A DNA stretch of 64,000 nucleotides, taken from positions 49,253 to 113,252 of the forward strand of contig CAJMPT010000002.1 of assembly GCA_905215465.1 (NCBI GenBank), in the 5' to 3' direction. The position numbers and the translations under genes are program-made. Each line of letters starts with the position of its first letter. Position 1 is the stretch's first letter. Below the pieces are notes generated by a model. It saw only the letters and a program-made list of their open reading frames with translations. It did no database searches and was not told the origin of the DNA. This stretch comes from an uncultured bacterium (GTDB lineage: Bacteria; Actinomycetota; Coriobacteriia; Coriobacteriales; Atopobiaceae). Below, in pieces: positions 52,060-60,766 of this stretch.

Positions 52060-52800
52060 ATGGAAGCAAAGCTTACGGTCAACGGATTTGAGTTCGTGGC
52101 CCGTTATGGGGAGAAGGACGTGGAGCACGTTCTTCTCCCCTTGCTTATGCGGCTGACGGAGCTGCAGGCAGAGCGCGGCGGGCGGCTGGTTGCCTTCCTT
52201 GCGGCGCCTCCCGGGGCCGGTAAGAGCACGCTGGCGGCCTTCCTTGAGCAGCTGAGCGCGCAGACGCCCGACGTGACGCCCGTGCAGGCCATGGGCATGG
52301 ACGGCTTCCACTACCCCAACGCCTACCTGGACGCGCACTCGTTTGTTGACGAGGACGGGCGCGAGGTGGGCATGCGCAGCCGCAAGGGCGCGCCGCAGAC
52401 GTTTGACGTCGAGGGGCTCCGCGCCGCGCTGGCGGACGCGCGGAGCGACGCGCCCGCTCCGTGGCCCACCTACTCTCGCGTCCTGCACGACGTCGTTGCC
52501 GCAAGCCTGCCAATACGCATGAAGATCCTGCTTGTTGAGGGCAACTACCTGCTGCTTGACGAGGGACGCTGGACGGGCCTCGCCGAGCTTGCCGACTACA
52601 CCGTCTTTCTGAGCGTGCCCGAAGCGCTGCTGCGGGAGCGCCTGGTTGCTCGCAAGGTAGCCGGCGGCTCCACGCCCGAGGAGGCCCGGGCCTGGTACGA
52701 GGCAAGCGACGGTCGCAACGTGGCCCGCGTTCTGGCCCACCACTCCCCCGCCGACCTTGAGCTTGCGCTGGGAGCTGAAGGCAGCCTCACGATTGCGTGA
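52060..52800 (+). CDS. P-loop kinase of the uridine kinase/PanK-like group
   Basis: A 246-residue kinase. Walker A is AAPPGAGKST near 48-57, MGMDGFHYPN near 79 carries the family Asp, and MRSRKGAPQTFDVEG near 107 is the substrate-side loop. LLVEGNYLL follows near 156, and an Arg-rich lid (LRERLVARK) near 193. This is the layout of nucleoside/fructose-type kinases such as YggC and FrcK; the substrate is not clear. Its last four codons and stop (ACG-ATT-GCG-TGA) overlap the start of repeat copy A. Confidence 0.8.
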   Translation: MEAKLTVNGFEFVARYGEKDVEHVLLPLLMRLTELQAERGGRLVAFLAAPPGAGKSTLAAFLEQLSAQTPDVTPVQAMGMDGFHYPNAYLDAHSFVDEDGREVGMRSRKGAPQTFDVEGLRAALADARSDAPAPWPTYSRVLHDVVAASLPIRMKILLVEGNYLLLDEGRWTGLAELADYTVFLSVPEALLRERLVARKVAGGSTPEEARAWYEASDGRNVARVLAHHSPADLELALGAEGSLTIA

Positions 52801-52909
52801 CGTTTTTGGTCACGAGCCAGAAAGCACTTCTCGCCAATGCGGGCGTTTGCCCAGTTGGCGAGAAGTACTTTTTAATGGTTGCGTTTTAGACGTGACGGAA
52901 ACCGTCACG
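52793..52909 (+). repeat. 119-bp palindromic repeat, copy A
   Basis: First of three copies. TTGCGTGACG begins and CCGTCACG ends the unit. An inner stem ACTTCTCGCCAA / TTGGCGAGAAGT is followed by TTTTTAA, so it can act as a terminator for the kinase operon. The stop codon of the kinase is inside the left end. Confidence 0.88.
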
Positions 52910-52942
52910 AACCAGACGGGCCCGTGCCCAGGCCCACGAGCC

Positions 52943-54217
52943 CTACGCCTTGCGCATCAGCGCGGAGTACGCCACAAGGCCCACGCCCATCATGACCGCC
53001 GCCATCACGAAGGAGGCGTCATAGCTGCCCGTGGCATTTGCCACCAGCGCAAATGCGGCCGGGCCCGCGGCTCCCACCAGCTGGATCACCGGCTGCATGA
53101 CGCCAAAGCTGGCAGAGAACCCCTCTCGGCCGTAGAGCTCGGCGCACACATTGACCGGCCAGTTGTCGGCACAGCCAACCACGATGCCAATGAGCACCAG
53201 GCTTGCGAAGACCACCACGCGCTGACCCGTGAGGTTCATCAGGGCCGCCACCAGGCCAACGGCAAACGAGAGTCTGACGCCGCGGTCAACGCCGTACTTG
53301 TCGCCAATGACGCCAAACGCGAAGCTGCCCACGCAGGCGCAGACCGAGGAGATGATGAGCACAGCGGTGGCCTCGTCAAGCGAGAAGCCCACCTCCACAA
53401 GACGCGGGACCACCTGCACCATGATGCCGCCCGAGAACACCAGCTGAATGCCAAGGATCGCGGTCATGGCCAGGAACTTGGGGTCGCGCAGGAAGCCTTG
53501 CGCGGCCTCCCTTGAGGGGAGCTTGCCCTTCTCGCCCTCCCCGGAGCCGCTGGCGGCGCCGGGCTTCGCGCGGGACGGGTCAAACTCGGGCTGGACGGCG
53601 ATTCGGTCCATGGTGTCGGGGGCAAGGCCGGACTGCTCGGGGCAATCCGTCACGCCGAGGGCCATGACCAGCAGCGTTACGCCCGCAATGACGGCAAACG
53701 GCACCGTGGCCCACTGGGAGCCCAGCACGCGGTGGGTCTGGGTGTACAAGACCGTGGAGAAGGACCCCAGGAGGATTCCCATGGACGTGAAGCCCTGCAC
53801 CGAGCCCTTCTTGGTGGGAAACCAGTTGGTGATGAGCACGGGCACCGTGTTGTAGCCCCACGCGGAGGACGCGGCGTTTGCGGCCACCATGGCAACCACA
53901 AACAGGCCGGCGCTTGAAGATACGCCCATGAGCAGGATGCCCACGCAGTACAGAACGCCCCACACCAGGCAGGCGCGCTTGGCGGACCCCTTGCTGCTCA
54001 TGCGGCCGGCGACAAAGCCCGTGGCCACGTTGACCAGCGACGCGATGGACATCGACGCCGTAAGCAGCGTGGCGTTCCAGCCGCGCTCGGCCTCCATGAT
54101 GCCCACCGAGACGTTCATGATGGAAGAGACCGTCCCCGTCATGAAGTAGCAGAGAAGCGAGAAGAGCAGGAGCGGCCACGCCCTGTGGTAGCGGTACCTG
54201 GCCTTTCCTTCTTCCAT
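52943..54217 (-). CDS. MFS transporter, OFA-like
   Basis: A 424-residue major facilitator with 12 predicted helices and a charged middle loop at about 205-240. FAGRMSSKGSAKR-type loop 2-3 is visible as GRMSSKGSAKRA. ANAASSAWGYNTVPVLITNWFPTKKGSVQGFT near 110-140 resembles oxalate/formate antiporter-family proteins (W-F-P-x-K-x-G). These swap or import small carboxylates. It is the last gene of the thiolase locus, 72 bases after the other transporter's stop. Confidence 0.82.
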   Translation of the reverse strand: MEEGKARYRYHRAWPLLLFSLLCYFMTGTVSSIMNVSVGIMEAERGWNATLLTASMSIASLVNVATGFVAGRMSSKGSAKRACLVWGVLYCVGILLMGVSSSAGLFVVAMVAANAASSAWGYNTVPVLITNWFPTKKGSVQGFTSMGILLGSFSTVLYTQTHRVLGSQWATVPFAVIAGVTLLVMALGVTDCPEQSGLAPDTMDRIAVQPEFDPSRAKPGAASGSGEGEKGKLPSREAAQGFLRDPKFLAMTAILGIQLVFSGGIMVQVVPRLVEVGFSLDEATAVLIISSVCACVGSFAFGVIGDKYGVDRGVRLSFAVGLVAALMNLTGQRVVVFASLVLIGIVVGCADNWPVNVCAELYGREGFSASFGVMQPVIQLVGAAGPAAFALVANATGSYDASFVMAAVMMGVGLVAYSALMRKA

Positions 54218-54238
54218 GCTCCACCTCCAAAACTAGGA

Positions 54239-54268
54239 GGGCGGGCACGAGGGGTCCCGCACCCGCCC
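54239..54268 (-). other. Hairpin between the two transporter genes
   Basis: GGGCGGG and CCCGCCC arms around GCACGA-rich loop sequence, 21 bases past the stop at 54290. No T tract. Confidence 0.4.
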
Positions 54269-54289
54269 GAATCACCAGGACGGTTGCGC

Positions 54290-55474
54290 CTACTCGGCCG
54301 CGGCCTCGGAGGTCGCGGGCTTGGTGGGCTTGTAGACCTTGCCAAAGTACCAGAAGGTCACGACGGCGAGAATGGCGAACATGATGACGCCGGCGGTGAA
54401 CTGACCGGTGATGCCGCCGCCGAAGGGTACCGCGGCCGCACCCATGATCATGGGCGAGAAGGCCTGGCCCAGGGACTGCGTGGCGGTGATGATGGCCAGG
54501 TTGAAGGCCATGCCCATGGGCTCGGACGCCTCGGAGGCAAACTGGCACTCGATGGGGTTGTAGATGGAGTAGGCCAGAGACATCAGGATGGCGCCGGCGC
54601 TGACGTGGAGCATGGAGGCTGCGATGAGCATGGCGGCGCAGCCCACGGTGGAAATCACGGTGTTCACGGAGAGGGTGTGCTTCTTAAAGATCTTCTTCCA
54701 CGGGAAGACGAGGAAGCCGCCGACCATGCCCGCGATGTTGTAGAGGGACGCGGCGTTGCCGGCCTCGACCGTTCCGCCCAGGCCGCGCTCGGCGATGAGC
54801 ATGGCCTCGTTGGAGTTGAAGAGCTGGGTGAGGGCAAAGTAGAAGAAGCCGATGGCACCGATGGCCAGGACCTCCTTGGGGACCTTGATGTGGTTGCCCT
54901 TGGTGGGCTTGGCCTCCTTGTTGCCCTTGGGCATGCAGATGAGCTCCAGGATGAGCATGGGGACCATGACCAGGTAGGCAAGGTAGGCGTTGTACCACTG
55001 CTGGGCGCCCAGGTTGGCGGCCACCATGGTGAAGAGGATGCCGCCGATGCCCACGAAGACCGAGAAGAGGCCAAAGACGGTGCCGCGCAGGTCTCCCTCA
55101 AACTCGTCGGTCACCAGGGCGCCGGTGCCGTTCTGCACGCCGCCCATGGCAAAGCCGGAGCAGCAGGCGGCAACGATGAGCCAGGCAAAGTTGTCGTGGA
55201 AGAAGTACGGCAGGATGCCACCGACGATGAAGATGCAGGTAGAGATGATGATGCTGGTCTTGCGGTAGAGCTTGTGGGAAAGACCCGCAAAGATGAAGTT
55301 GGACGCGATGGCCAGGATGGACGGAATGGCGACGATCATCTGGACCATGGCCATGGGCACGTCGGGGAAGGCCTGGGCAACGGCGGCCAGAATTGAGACG
55401 GGAATCAGGATTCCCATGATGTTCATGCTTGCGGCGTAAATGCCGATCAAGCTCTTGATCTGCTTGCCAGTCAT
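54290..55474 (-). CDS. MFS transporter
   Basis: A 394-residue 12-helix major facilitator. GFAMGGVQNGTGALVTDEFEGDLRGTVFGLF near 100-130 is the family's motif region after helix 4, with DEF-x-G-x-x-R-G-x-x-FG in the usual place. It differs clearly from the other transporter and lacks the W-F-P-x-K-x-G motif. It follows the acyl carrier protein gene by 39 bases. The substrate is unknown; a place in the same locus suggests uptake or export of the pathway compound. Confidence 0.82.
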   Translation of the reverse strand: MTGKQIKSLIGIYAASMNIMGILIPVSILAAVAQAFPDVPMAMVQMIVAIPSILAIASNFIFAGLSHKLYRKTSIIISTCIFIVGGILPYFFHDNFAWLIVAACCSGFAMGGVQNGTGALVTDEFEGDLRGTVFGLFSVFVGIGGILFTMVAANLGAQQWYNAYLAYLVMVPMLILELICMPKGNKEAKPTKGNHIKVPKEVLAIGAIGFFYFALTQLFNSNEAMLIAERGLGGTVEAGNAASLYNIAGMVGGFLVFPWKKIFKKHTLSVNTVISTVGCAAMLIAASMLHVSAGAILMSLAYSIYNPIECQFASEASEPMGMAFNLAIITATQSLGQAFSPMIMGAAAVPFGGGITGQFTAGVIMFAILAVVTFWYFGKVYKPTKPATSEAAAE

Positions 55475-55513
55475 GGAAGCTGCTCCTTAGTGGAAGACAT
55501 GGGTCGGCGGGGC

Positions 55514-55753
55514 CTACTGCTCCTCGGCAATCATCTTGGCGAGGTCGTTCAGGGTGGCGTAGTGGCCGTACTCGGCAAGCGGGACCACGACGTCAAAGTC
55601 ATTCTCGATCATGGCGGTCATGCCCATGACGTCCAGGGACTTGGTGCCGAGGTCATTGGGGATGCTCGTCTCGCCAGACAGGGTGGCGGCATCCTTCATG
55701 TAGACCTTGGAGGCGCTCTCGATGAGCTTGGCAAGGATCTCTTCCTGGGTCAT
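55514..55753 (-). CDS. Acyl carrier protein
   Basis: A 79-residue four-helix carrier. DLGTKSLDVMGMT near 34-46 holds Ser39, the phosphopantetheine site (family pattern L-G-x-x-S-L-D/E). This is not the fatty-acid-synthase acpP context: no fab genes are near. The start at 55753 has AAAGGAG upstream; a longer frame has none. It lies with thiolase and DUF35 genes, so it may hold the acyl or acceptor group for that enzyme pair. Confidence 0.85.
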   Translation of the reverse strand: MTQEEILAKLIESASKVYMKDAATLSGETSIPNDLGTKSLDVMGMTAMIENDFDVVVPLAEYGHYATLNDLAKMIAEEQ

Positions 55754-55802
55754 TTCTTTCTCCTTTGATAGGCCCCGCAGGGGCACGCTTGGGTTGGAAA
55801 GC

Positions 55803-55843
55803 GCGGCGGCGCGGCGGTTGCTTGGGGGGCACCGCGCCGCCGC
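55803..55843 (-). other. GC-rich hairpin before the acyl carrier gene
   Basis: Twelve-base arms GCGGCGGCGCGG and CCGCGCCGCCGC with a 17-base loop. It may tune the carrier and transporter genes against the upstream enzymes. Confidence 0.55.
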
Positions 55844-55855
55844 TTGGAGAGGGGG

Positions 55856-56272
55856 CTAGTCAGCGAGGGCTTCCTCGTCGACCTCGAACATCAGGGTGGT
55901 GTAGCCATCCATCTGGATGAACTTGGGGTGAACCGGAACGGGCAGCTTGCCGCGGATCTTCTTGGCGTTCTTGGCGTCCACGCCAAAGATGGTGGAGTTG
56001 AAGCTGCAGCCCTCCTCCAGCTCGACCTCGCCAAAGCAGTACGGTCCGATGGCTGCAAGGGTGTTGTTGGCGTTCAGGGCAACCGGGGTGATGACGCTCT
56101 TGAGGACGCCCCTGCCAGAGACGGTGGTCCACTCGGTATCGTGGTAGCCGCAGGCGTTGCAGGCGTAGTGGGGCGGGAACTCGATGGCGCCGCACTCCTT
56201 GCACTTGCGGGCATAGATGACGCCCTCGGCGAGGCCGTCGTAGAACTTCTTAACGTTGCGCTCAAGCTTCAT
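55856..56272 (-). CDS. DUF35 zinc-ribbon/OB-fold protein
   Basis: A 138-residue partner protein for thiolase-type enzymes. The N-terminal zinc ribbon is ARKCKECGAIEF at 21-32 with ACNACGYHD at 37-45, then an OB fold. DUF35 proteins form complexes with thiolases in archaeal mevalonate synthesis, in benzylsuccinate degradation (BbsA with BbsB) and in phloroglucinol acylation (PhlB with PhlC). The start is 11 bases after the thiolase stop, so the pair is almost certainly a complex. Confidence 0.88.
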   Translation of the reverse strand: MKLERNVKKFYDGLAEGVIYARKCKECGAIEFPPHYACNACGYHDTEWTTVSGRGVLKSVITPVALNANNTLAAIGPYCFGEVELEEGCSFNSTIFGVDAKNAKKIRGKLPVPVHPKFIQMDGYTTLMFEVDEEALAD

Positions 56273-56283
56273 GTGAGGACCCC

Positions 56284-57567
56284 TTAGTCGACGGTGCGCA
56301 GGATGGAGATGCGGACGTTCTGGCCGCCGCCGAAGCCACGCAGCATGGTGGTCTTGGGCAGCTTCTTGACCTGGTGCTCGCCAGCCTGGCCACGCATCTG
56401 CAGGACGGCCTCGTAGACGTCGGCCATGCCGGAGGCGCCAAAGGCGTGGCCGTAGGAGGTGCGGCCGCCATTGGTGTTGATGGGCTTGTCGCCGTCAAAG
56501 GCAGTGCGACCCTCCATGACGTACTTCCAGCCCTCGCCCTTGGGCAGGTAGCCAACCTCCTCGGCGGCCAGCAGCTGGGAGGAGAGGATGAAGTCGTTGA
56601 TGAGGAGCAGGTCCAGGTCCTCGGGCTTCACGCCGGTGGTCTCATAGACCTGGCGGGCGGCCTCGGCCGTGGCCTTCTTCTCGAGGTGGGGAACCATGGA
56701 CTCAAGGCAGGAGGCGCCAATGCCCAGGACCTCGATGGGCTTCTGCTTGAACTGGCTGGCCATCTCGGTCGGGCAGACAATGCAGCAGGCGGCGCCGTCG
56801 GCGGACGGGGCGTTGCCGGTCACGCGCAGGTACTGGGTGGTCTTGGGGTTGAACGGCGAGCGCAGGTACTCCATGGGGTCGTCGTAGCCACGGGCCTTGG
56901 CGATCTCCTCGAAGGGGGTGCGCTCGAGGGCCAGCGGGTTGAGGTGGGCGGCGCGACGGCCCTGGTAGGACATCATGTTGAGGACGTCGTCAACCTGACG
57001 GTCGGTCAGGCCGTTCTCCACGCGGTACATGTCGATCCAGTCGTCCTGGCCGATGTTGCCGCCGCCGAGGGCGCGGGTGTAGGAGCGGTCGATGATGGAG
57101 TCCAGGTCGGGCCAGATGTCCTCGGTGGTCATGGGACGGCGGAAGCAGGCCGGCTTCTTGCCGTCGGGAAGACCGGTGGCCATCTCGACGCCACCGGAGA
57201 GCACGATATCGTAGGCGCCGGAGGCAACGGCGAGAACCGCCTGCTCAAGGGCAACGTAGCCGGTGCAGCAGGCCTCGGAGTGGTGGACGGAGCCGCGGCC
57301 GCGCATGCCAAACCACTCGGCCACCTGCATGTTGGGGGTGACGGCGTTGTTGAACATCTTGGGGTTGGCGGAGCCGTGGTAGAAGTAGTCCACGTCGCGC
57401 GGCTCAAGGCCGGCGTCCTCCATGGCGGCCAGGGCGGCATAGCCAAAGCAGTCGCCCTCGGTGAGGCCAAGCAGGTCGGGGTCGTCGTTGATGTTCATGA
57501 AGGGGGTAGCGCCAATGCCGATGATGGAGACGCTTCGGCTGAGCTTACCAAGCTTTCCAGGGACCAT
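56284..57567 (-). CDS. Thiolase-superfamily acyltransferase, DUF35-partnered
   Basis: A 427-residue thiolase of the lipid-transfer/SCP2-like group. SVSIIGIGATPF at 12-23 opens the fold. HHSEACCTGYVALEQAV near 87-103 has the nucleophilic Cys, and NTNGGRTSYGHAFGASG near 373-389 has the His. The second catalytic Cys of degradative thiolases, usually in a CxG near the end, is not evident (LRGFGGGQNV is there instead), as in other DUF35-partnered members. The ATG at 57567 is chosen because the domain begins there and AAGGTC is upstream. The direction, condensation or cleavage, cannot be told. Confidence 0.85.
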   Translation of the reverse strand: MVPGKLGKLSRSVSIIGIGATPFMNINDDPDLLGLTEGDCFGYAALAAMEDAGLEPRDVDYFYHGSANPKMFNNAVTPNMQVAEWFGMRGRGSVHHSEACCTGYVALEQAVLAVASGAYDIVLSGGVEMATGLPDGKKPACFRRPMTTEDIWPDLDSIIDRSYTRALGGGNIGQDDWIDMYRVENGLTDRQVDDVLNMMSYQGRRAAHLNPLALERTPFEEIAKARGYDDPMEYLRSPFNPKTTQYLRVTGNAPSADGAACCIVCPTEMASQFKQKPIEVLGIGASCLESMVPHLEKKATAEAARQVYETTGVKPEDLDLLLINDFILSSQLLAAEEVGYLPKGEGWKYVMEGRTAFDGDKPINTNGGRTSYGHAFGASGMADVYEAVLQMRGQAGEHQVKKLPKTTMLRGFGGGQNVRISILRTVD

Positions 57568-57675
57568 CAGACCTTCTTTCTCTTTCTGACGCGTTGCCGC
57601 GCCTTGCTGACAATTCAAACTTTATGCAGGTCAGAGCAGGTAACAAACACCAGCGGGGCTTGCTGTGTCGCAACG

Positions 57676-57705
57676 GGCGCAACACTTGGGCCGCTTTTGT
57701 AGCGC
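57676..57705. promoter_or_regulatory. Operator-like dyad before the thiolase gene
   Basis: GGCGCAACA, 13 bases, TGTAGCGC. The same layout stands before the acyltransferase gene at 59970. A minus-strand promoter, TTGTTA and TAAAGT 16 bases apart, lies just downstream (about 57617-57644). Confidence 0.65.
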
Positions 57706-57723
57706 AGCCGAGAAGCCCCTCCG

Positions 57724-58818
57724 CTAGTCAGAGAAGCCGGCAAAGACGGGCACGCCCGTGTAGGTCTTGGGCTCCTCGGCGCCGGAAAGCACGCGCCGGG
57801 CGCCGGCCGCCATGGCCTCCATCTCGAACTCGCCCGGGTAGGCGGTGACGGGAGCGATCCAGCCGCACCTCCGGCGAATGGACTCCACCAGGCGCGGCTC
57901 GTAGACCAGGCCGCCGCCCAAAAGGATGCCGTCCACGTGGCCGCCCAGGACGGCTGCCATGGCGCCGATCTCCTTGCACACCTGGTAGACCATGGCGTCC
58001 CAGGCGCGCTTTGCCACAACATCGCCCTCGTCGGCACGCTTGATGATCTGGATGGCGTCCGAGGTGCCCACGAGGCTCTCGAAGCCACCCGTCTTCATGC
58101 AGAGGCGGCGCGTCTCGGCCACGCTGTGGCCGGCCTCAAGGTAGTCCAGCACCTCGACCACCGGCACGGCGCCGGCACGCGTGGGGGCCATGGGGCCCTC
58201 GCCGCCCACGATGTCGTTGCCGTCGATCATGCGGCCGTGCTGATGGGCGCTGATGGAGATTCCGCCGCCGATGTGGCAGACGACGAAGTCGCAGTCCTCA
58301 TAGGCGCGGTCGAGGCTGGCCGCGTGGCGGATGGCCGTCTCCTTGAGGTTGAGCGCATGCAGGTGTACGTGGCGGTACACGCCGTGGATGCCGGTCATCC
58401 TGGCGGCCCCGCAGAGCTCGTCGGTGTCGGGCGGGTTGACCACAAAGGCACGGCCGCCGTTGGCCTCGGCAAAGCGGCGGGCCAGCGTGGGGCCAAGGTT
58501 TGCCGGGTGCGTCACGCCGTTGGCGCCGCCGATGGAGTGCTCGAGGATGAGGTCGGTAACCTCGTAGACGCCGCCCTCCATGGGCAGCAGGCCGCCGCCG
58601 CGGCCGACGAAGGCCTCCACGCCAGAGAGGTCGACGCCCTCCTCGGCAAGGATGTCGGAGATGGCCTGGGCACGGAACGGCAGCTGCTCCGCCAGCGTGG
58701 AGAAGCGCGCCAGCTCCTCCGAGCTGTGGCGGACGGTCTTGGAGAAGACGCACTTCTCGCCGTCAAACAGGGCGACCTTGGTGGAGGTGGAGCCAGGGTT
58801 TATGGCAAAGACGCGCAC
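57724..58818 (-). CDS. Butyrate-kinase-type acyl kinase
   Basis: A 364-residue ASKHA kinase. It makes ATP and a free short-chain acid from an acyl phosphate. The N terminus INPGSTSTKVALFDGE, RHSSEELARFSTLAEQ near 34, FVGRGGGLLPMEGGVYEV near 69, and HIGGGISISAHQHGRMID near 178 follow butyrate kinase rather than acetate kinase, which is about 400 residues long. Substrate range could include other four- or five-carbon acids. It follows the acyltransferase by two bases. Confidence 0.85.
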   Translation of the reverse strand: MRVFAINPGSTSTKVALFDGEKCVFSKTVRHSSEELARFSTLAEQLPFRAQAISDILAEEGVDLSGVEAFVGRGGGLLPMEGGVYEVTDLILEHSIGGANGVTHPANLGPTLARRFAEANGGRAFVVNPPDTDELCGAARMTGIHGVYRHVHLHALNLKETAIRHAASLDRAYEDCDFVVCHIGGGISISAHQHGRMIDGNDIVGGEGPMAPTRAGAVPVVEVLDYLEAGHSVAETRRLCMKTGGFESLVGTSDAIQIIKRADEGDVVAKRAWDAMVYQVCKEIGAMAAVLGGHVDGILLGGGLVYEPRLVESIRRRCGWIAPVTAYPGEFEMEAMAAGARRVLSGAEEPKTYTGVPVFAGFSD

Positions 58819-58820
58819 GG

Positions 58821-59861
58821 CTACTCACCGTCCCTTGCGGACGCGGCGGCCTTGGCCGCGTCGGCGGCAGCGGCACGGATGACGAGCATGGCCACGTTGC
58901 CCAGCATCTCCTGGACGGGCGCCGAGCGCGAGAAGTCGCAAACCGGAGCAGCAAAGCCCTGCAGCACCGGGCCGTAGGCGTTGGCGTGGCCAAAGATCTG
59001 GACCATCTTCACGCCGATGTTGCCCGCGTGCAGGTTGGGGAAGATGAGGACGTTGGCGCGGCCGGCCACCTCACTGGCCTCCTTGACCTTGTGGGCGGCC
59101 ACGGCCGGGATGATGGCGGCGTCAAACTGGAGCTCTCCGTCGCACTTGATGTCCGGACGCAGCTCGTGGACGCGCTCCACGGCCTCGCGGATGACGTCGA
59201 TGCTCTCGTGACGGGCAGAGCCCTTGGTGGAGAAGGCCAGCAGGGCAACGCGCGGCTCCCAGCTCAGCAGGGAGGACGCCGTGTCTGCGGAGGCAATGGC
59301 AATGCCTGCGAGCTCCTCGGCCGTGGGCTGGGCCGTGATGGCGCAGTCTGCCAGGCCAAGCATGGTGCCCTCCGGTCCGTCAAAGCCCGGGATGTCGGCA
59401 ATGCCCAGGCTGGAGGGGGACCTCATGCCCTCGGCCAGGCCCACGATGCCCATGGCGGCCTGGATGACGTCGCCCGTGGGGCACTCCTTGCCGGCCGCCA
59501 CGCAGTCCACGCGGCCGAGCTTGAGCAGGAGCATGGAGCACAGCAGCGGGTCCTTGGCGCGGCGCGTGCACGCCTTGCGGCTAAAGTTGTCAAAGCGCGA
59601 GAGGTACTCATCGACCAGGGACTCAACGACGGCCTCGTCGGCGTTGTCAAAGCACTCAAAGGCAAACTCCGGCACGCCGGCGCTGGCGGCAAGGGCCTTG
59701 ACCTCCCCCTCGTTGCCAATGAGAACGGGCGTGCCCAGCCCCTCGGCGTCAATCCTCTGCGCCAGGGCCACCACGTCCGCACTGGCGGACTCGGGCAGGC
59801 AGACCCTCTTGGGCGTCTTCTTGGCTCGCTCGATGATGCCGGTGAAGAAGTCGTTCGGCAT
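58821..59861 (-). CDS. Phosphate acyltransferase (Pta/Ptb family)
   Basis: A 346-residue enzyme that swaps CoA for phosphate on a short acyl group. RVCLPESASADVVALAQRI near 19 is the usual start. GELQFDAAIIP near 241, then ANVLIFPNLHAGNIGVKMVQ near 268 and GPVLQGFAAPVCDFSR near 297, are typical of the acetyl group (Pta), although its partner gene is a butyrate-type kinase. It is preceded by a dyad at 59970 and by the TetR gene. The ATG at 59861 has GAAGGGAAG upstream. Confidence 0.88.
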   Translation of the reverse strand: MPNDFFTGIIERAKKTPKRVCLPESASADVVALAQRIDAEGLGTPVLIGNEGEVKALAASAGVPEFAFECFDNADEAVVESLVDEYLSRFDNFSRKACTRRAKDPLLCSMLLLKLGRVDCVAAGKECPTGDVIQAAMGIVGLAEGMRSPSSLGIADIPGFDGPEGTMLGLADCAITAQPTAEELAGIAIASADTASSLLSWEPRVALLAFSTKGSARHESIDVIREAVERVHELRPDIKCDGELQFDAAIIPAVAAHKVKEASEVAGRANVLIFPNLHAGNIGVKMVQIFGHANAYGPVLQGFAAPVCDFSRSAPVQEMLGNVAMLVIRAAAADAAKAAASARDGE

Positions 59862-59969
59862 GATTTGCTTCCCTTCGACATGGGTTTCTCGCCGGAAAAA
59901 CCGGCCAGGTCGAAGGTACGTTTGCGAGCCGCGCGCTCACAGAGCAGCGGCGGCGCATGCGTTTGAGGT

Positions 59970-60000
59970 GGCGCTACATTATGGCGCCGGTTGTAGCGCC
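59970..60000. promoter_or_regulatory. Operator-like dyad before the acyltransferase gene
   Basis: GGCGCTACA, 13 bases, TGTAGCGCC: a perfect 9-base inverted repeat. A minus-strand CATAAT lies in the 13-base centre and could be a -10. It is 11 bases past the TetR stop. Confidence 0.7.
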
Positions 60001-60010
60001 GGGCACAGGG

Positions 60011-60571
60011 CTAGTCCGAGAAGAGCTTGCCGAGCTTGGCGAGCATCTGCATCTGGAGCCCGTAGTACTCCTCGGGGCTCATCTCGGGGTGGTCGCGCAA
60101 CCAGTAGTCGATGGTCCTGAACAGGCCGGCCTTGATGAACTCGATCATGAAGTCACCGTAGGGCTGGTGGCGCAGGTGGTCGCCGGCGATCTCAAAGAAC
60201 TGATCAGAGATGAGGTTTGCGGCCTTCTTGGCAAAGCTCGGGTCACCGTTGTAACCGGTGGCGGCAAGGATGAAGGGCGCGTACTCCTTGAGGATCTGCG
60301 CGCGGGCGAGGTCGCTCTGGCGCGGCTTCATGGGGGCGGAGCCGGAATCGTACTTGTCCAGGGAGCTCACGCGCTTGATGGCGGCAAGAAGCTCGTCCCC
60401 GGTCTTCTTGAGGACGTCGTCCACTGAGTCGTAGTAGCGGTAGAAGGTCGAGCGGGCCATGTGGCAGGCGGCGCAGATCTCCGTGATGGTGATTTCCGTG
60501 ACCGGCTTGGCCTCCATGGCGTCAACGACCGCCTTCTGGATGGCCTTCCTGGTTGCCGCCGCGTCCGCCAT
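60011..60571 (-). CDS. TetR-family regulator
   Basis: A 186-residue regulator. The N-terminal helix-turn-helix is ITEICAACHMARSTFYRYYD at 29-48, the standard TetR DNA-binding pattern. The C-terminal ligand domain is helical and has several aromatic residues (YGDFMIEFIKAGLFRTIDYW). It heads the minus-strand locus. The two dyads before the acyltransferase and thiolase genes are its most likely targets; a CoA ester or the free substrate would be a plausible signal. Confidence 0.88.
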   Translation of the reverse strand: MADAAATRKAIQKAVVDAMEAKPVTEITITEICAACHMARSTFYRYYDSVDDVLKKTGDELLAAIKRVSSLDKYDSGSAPMKPRQSDLARAQILKEYAPFILAATGYNGDPSFAKKAANLISDQFFEIAGDHLRHQPYGDFMIEFIKAGLFRTIDYWLRDHPEMSPEEYYGLQMQMLAKLGKLFSD

Positions 60572-60646
60572 GCGCGCCCTCCTCTTCCCGGCATCTCCAA
60601 CGCCGGAAGTCTAGCACACAGAAGTCGACGTGCCGATGGGGCGCCC

Positions 60647-60766
60647 TTGCGTGACGTTTTTGGTCACGAGCCAGAAAGCACTTCTCGCCAGCACAGGCAT
60701 TTGCCCAGTTGGCAAGAAGTGCTTTTTAATAGTTGCGTATTTGACGTGACGAAAGTTGTCACACAA
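60647..60766 (+). repeat. 119-bp palindromic repeat, copy B
   Basis: Between the divergent TetR and nuclease genes. Left end TTGCGTGACGTTTTTGG, right end GTTGTCACACAA. The inner stem GCACTTCTCGCCA / TTGGCAAGAAGTGC has one change. The rest of the gap 60572-60902 shows no gene. Confidence 0.88.

Noticed and set aside
57724..58818. Acetate kinase
   Set aside because: Length and the RGGGLLPMEGG and HIGGGIS segments fit butyrate kinase better.
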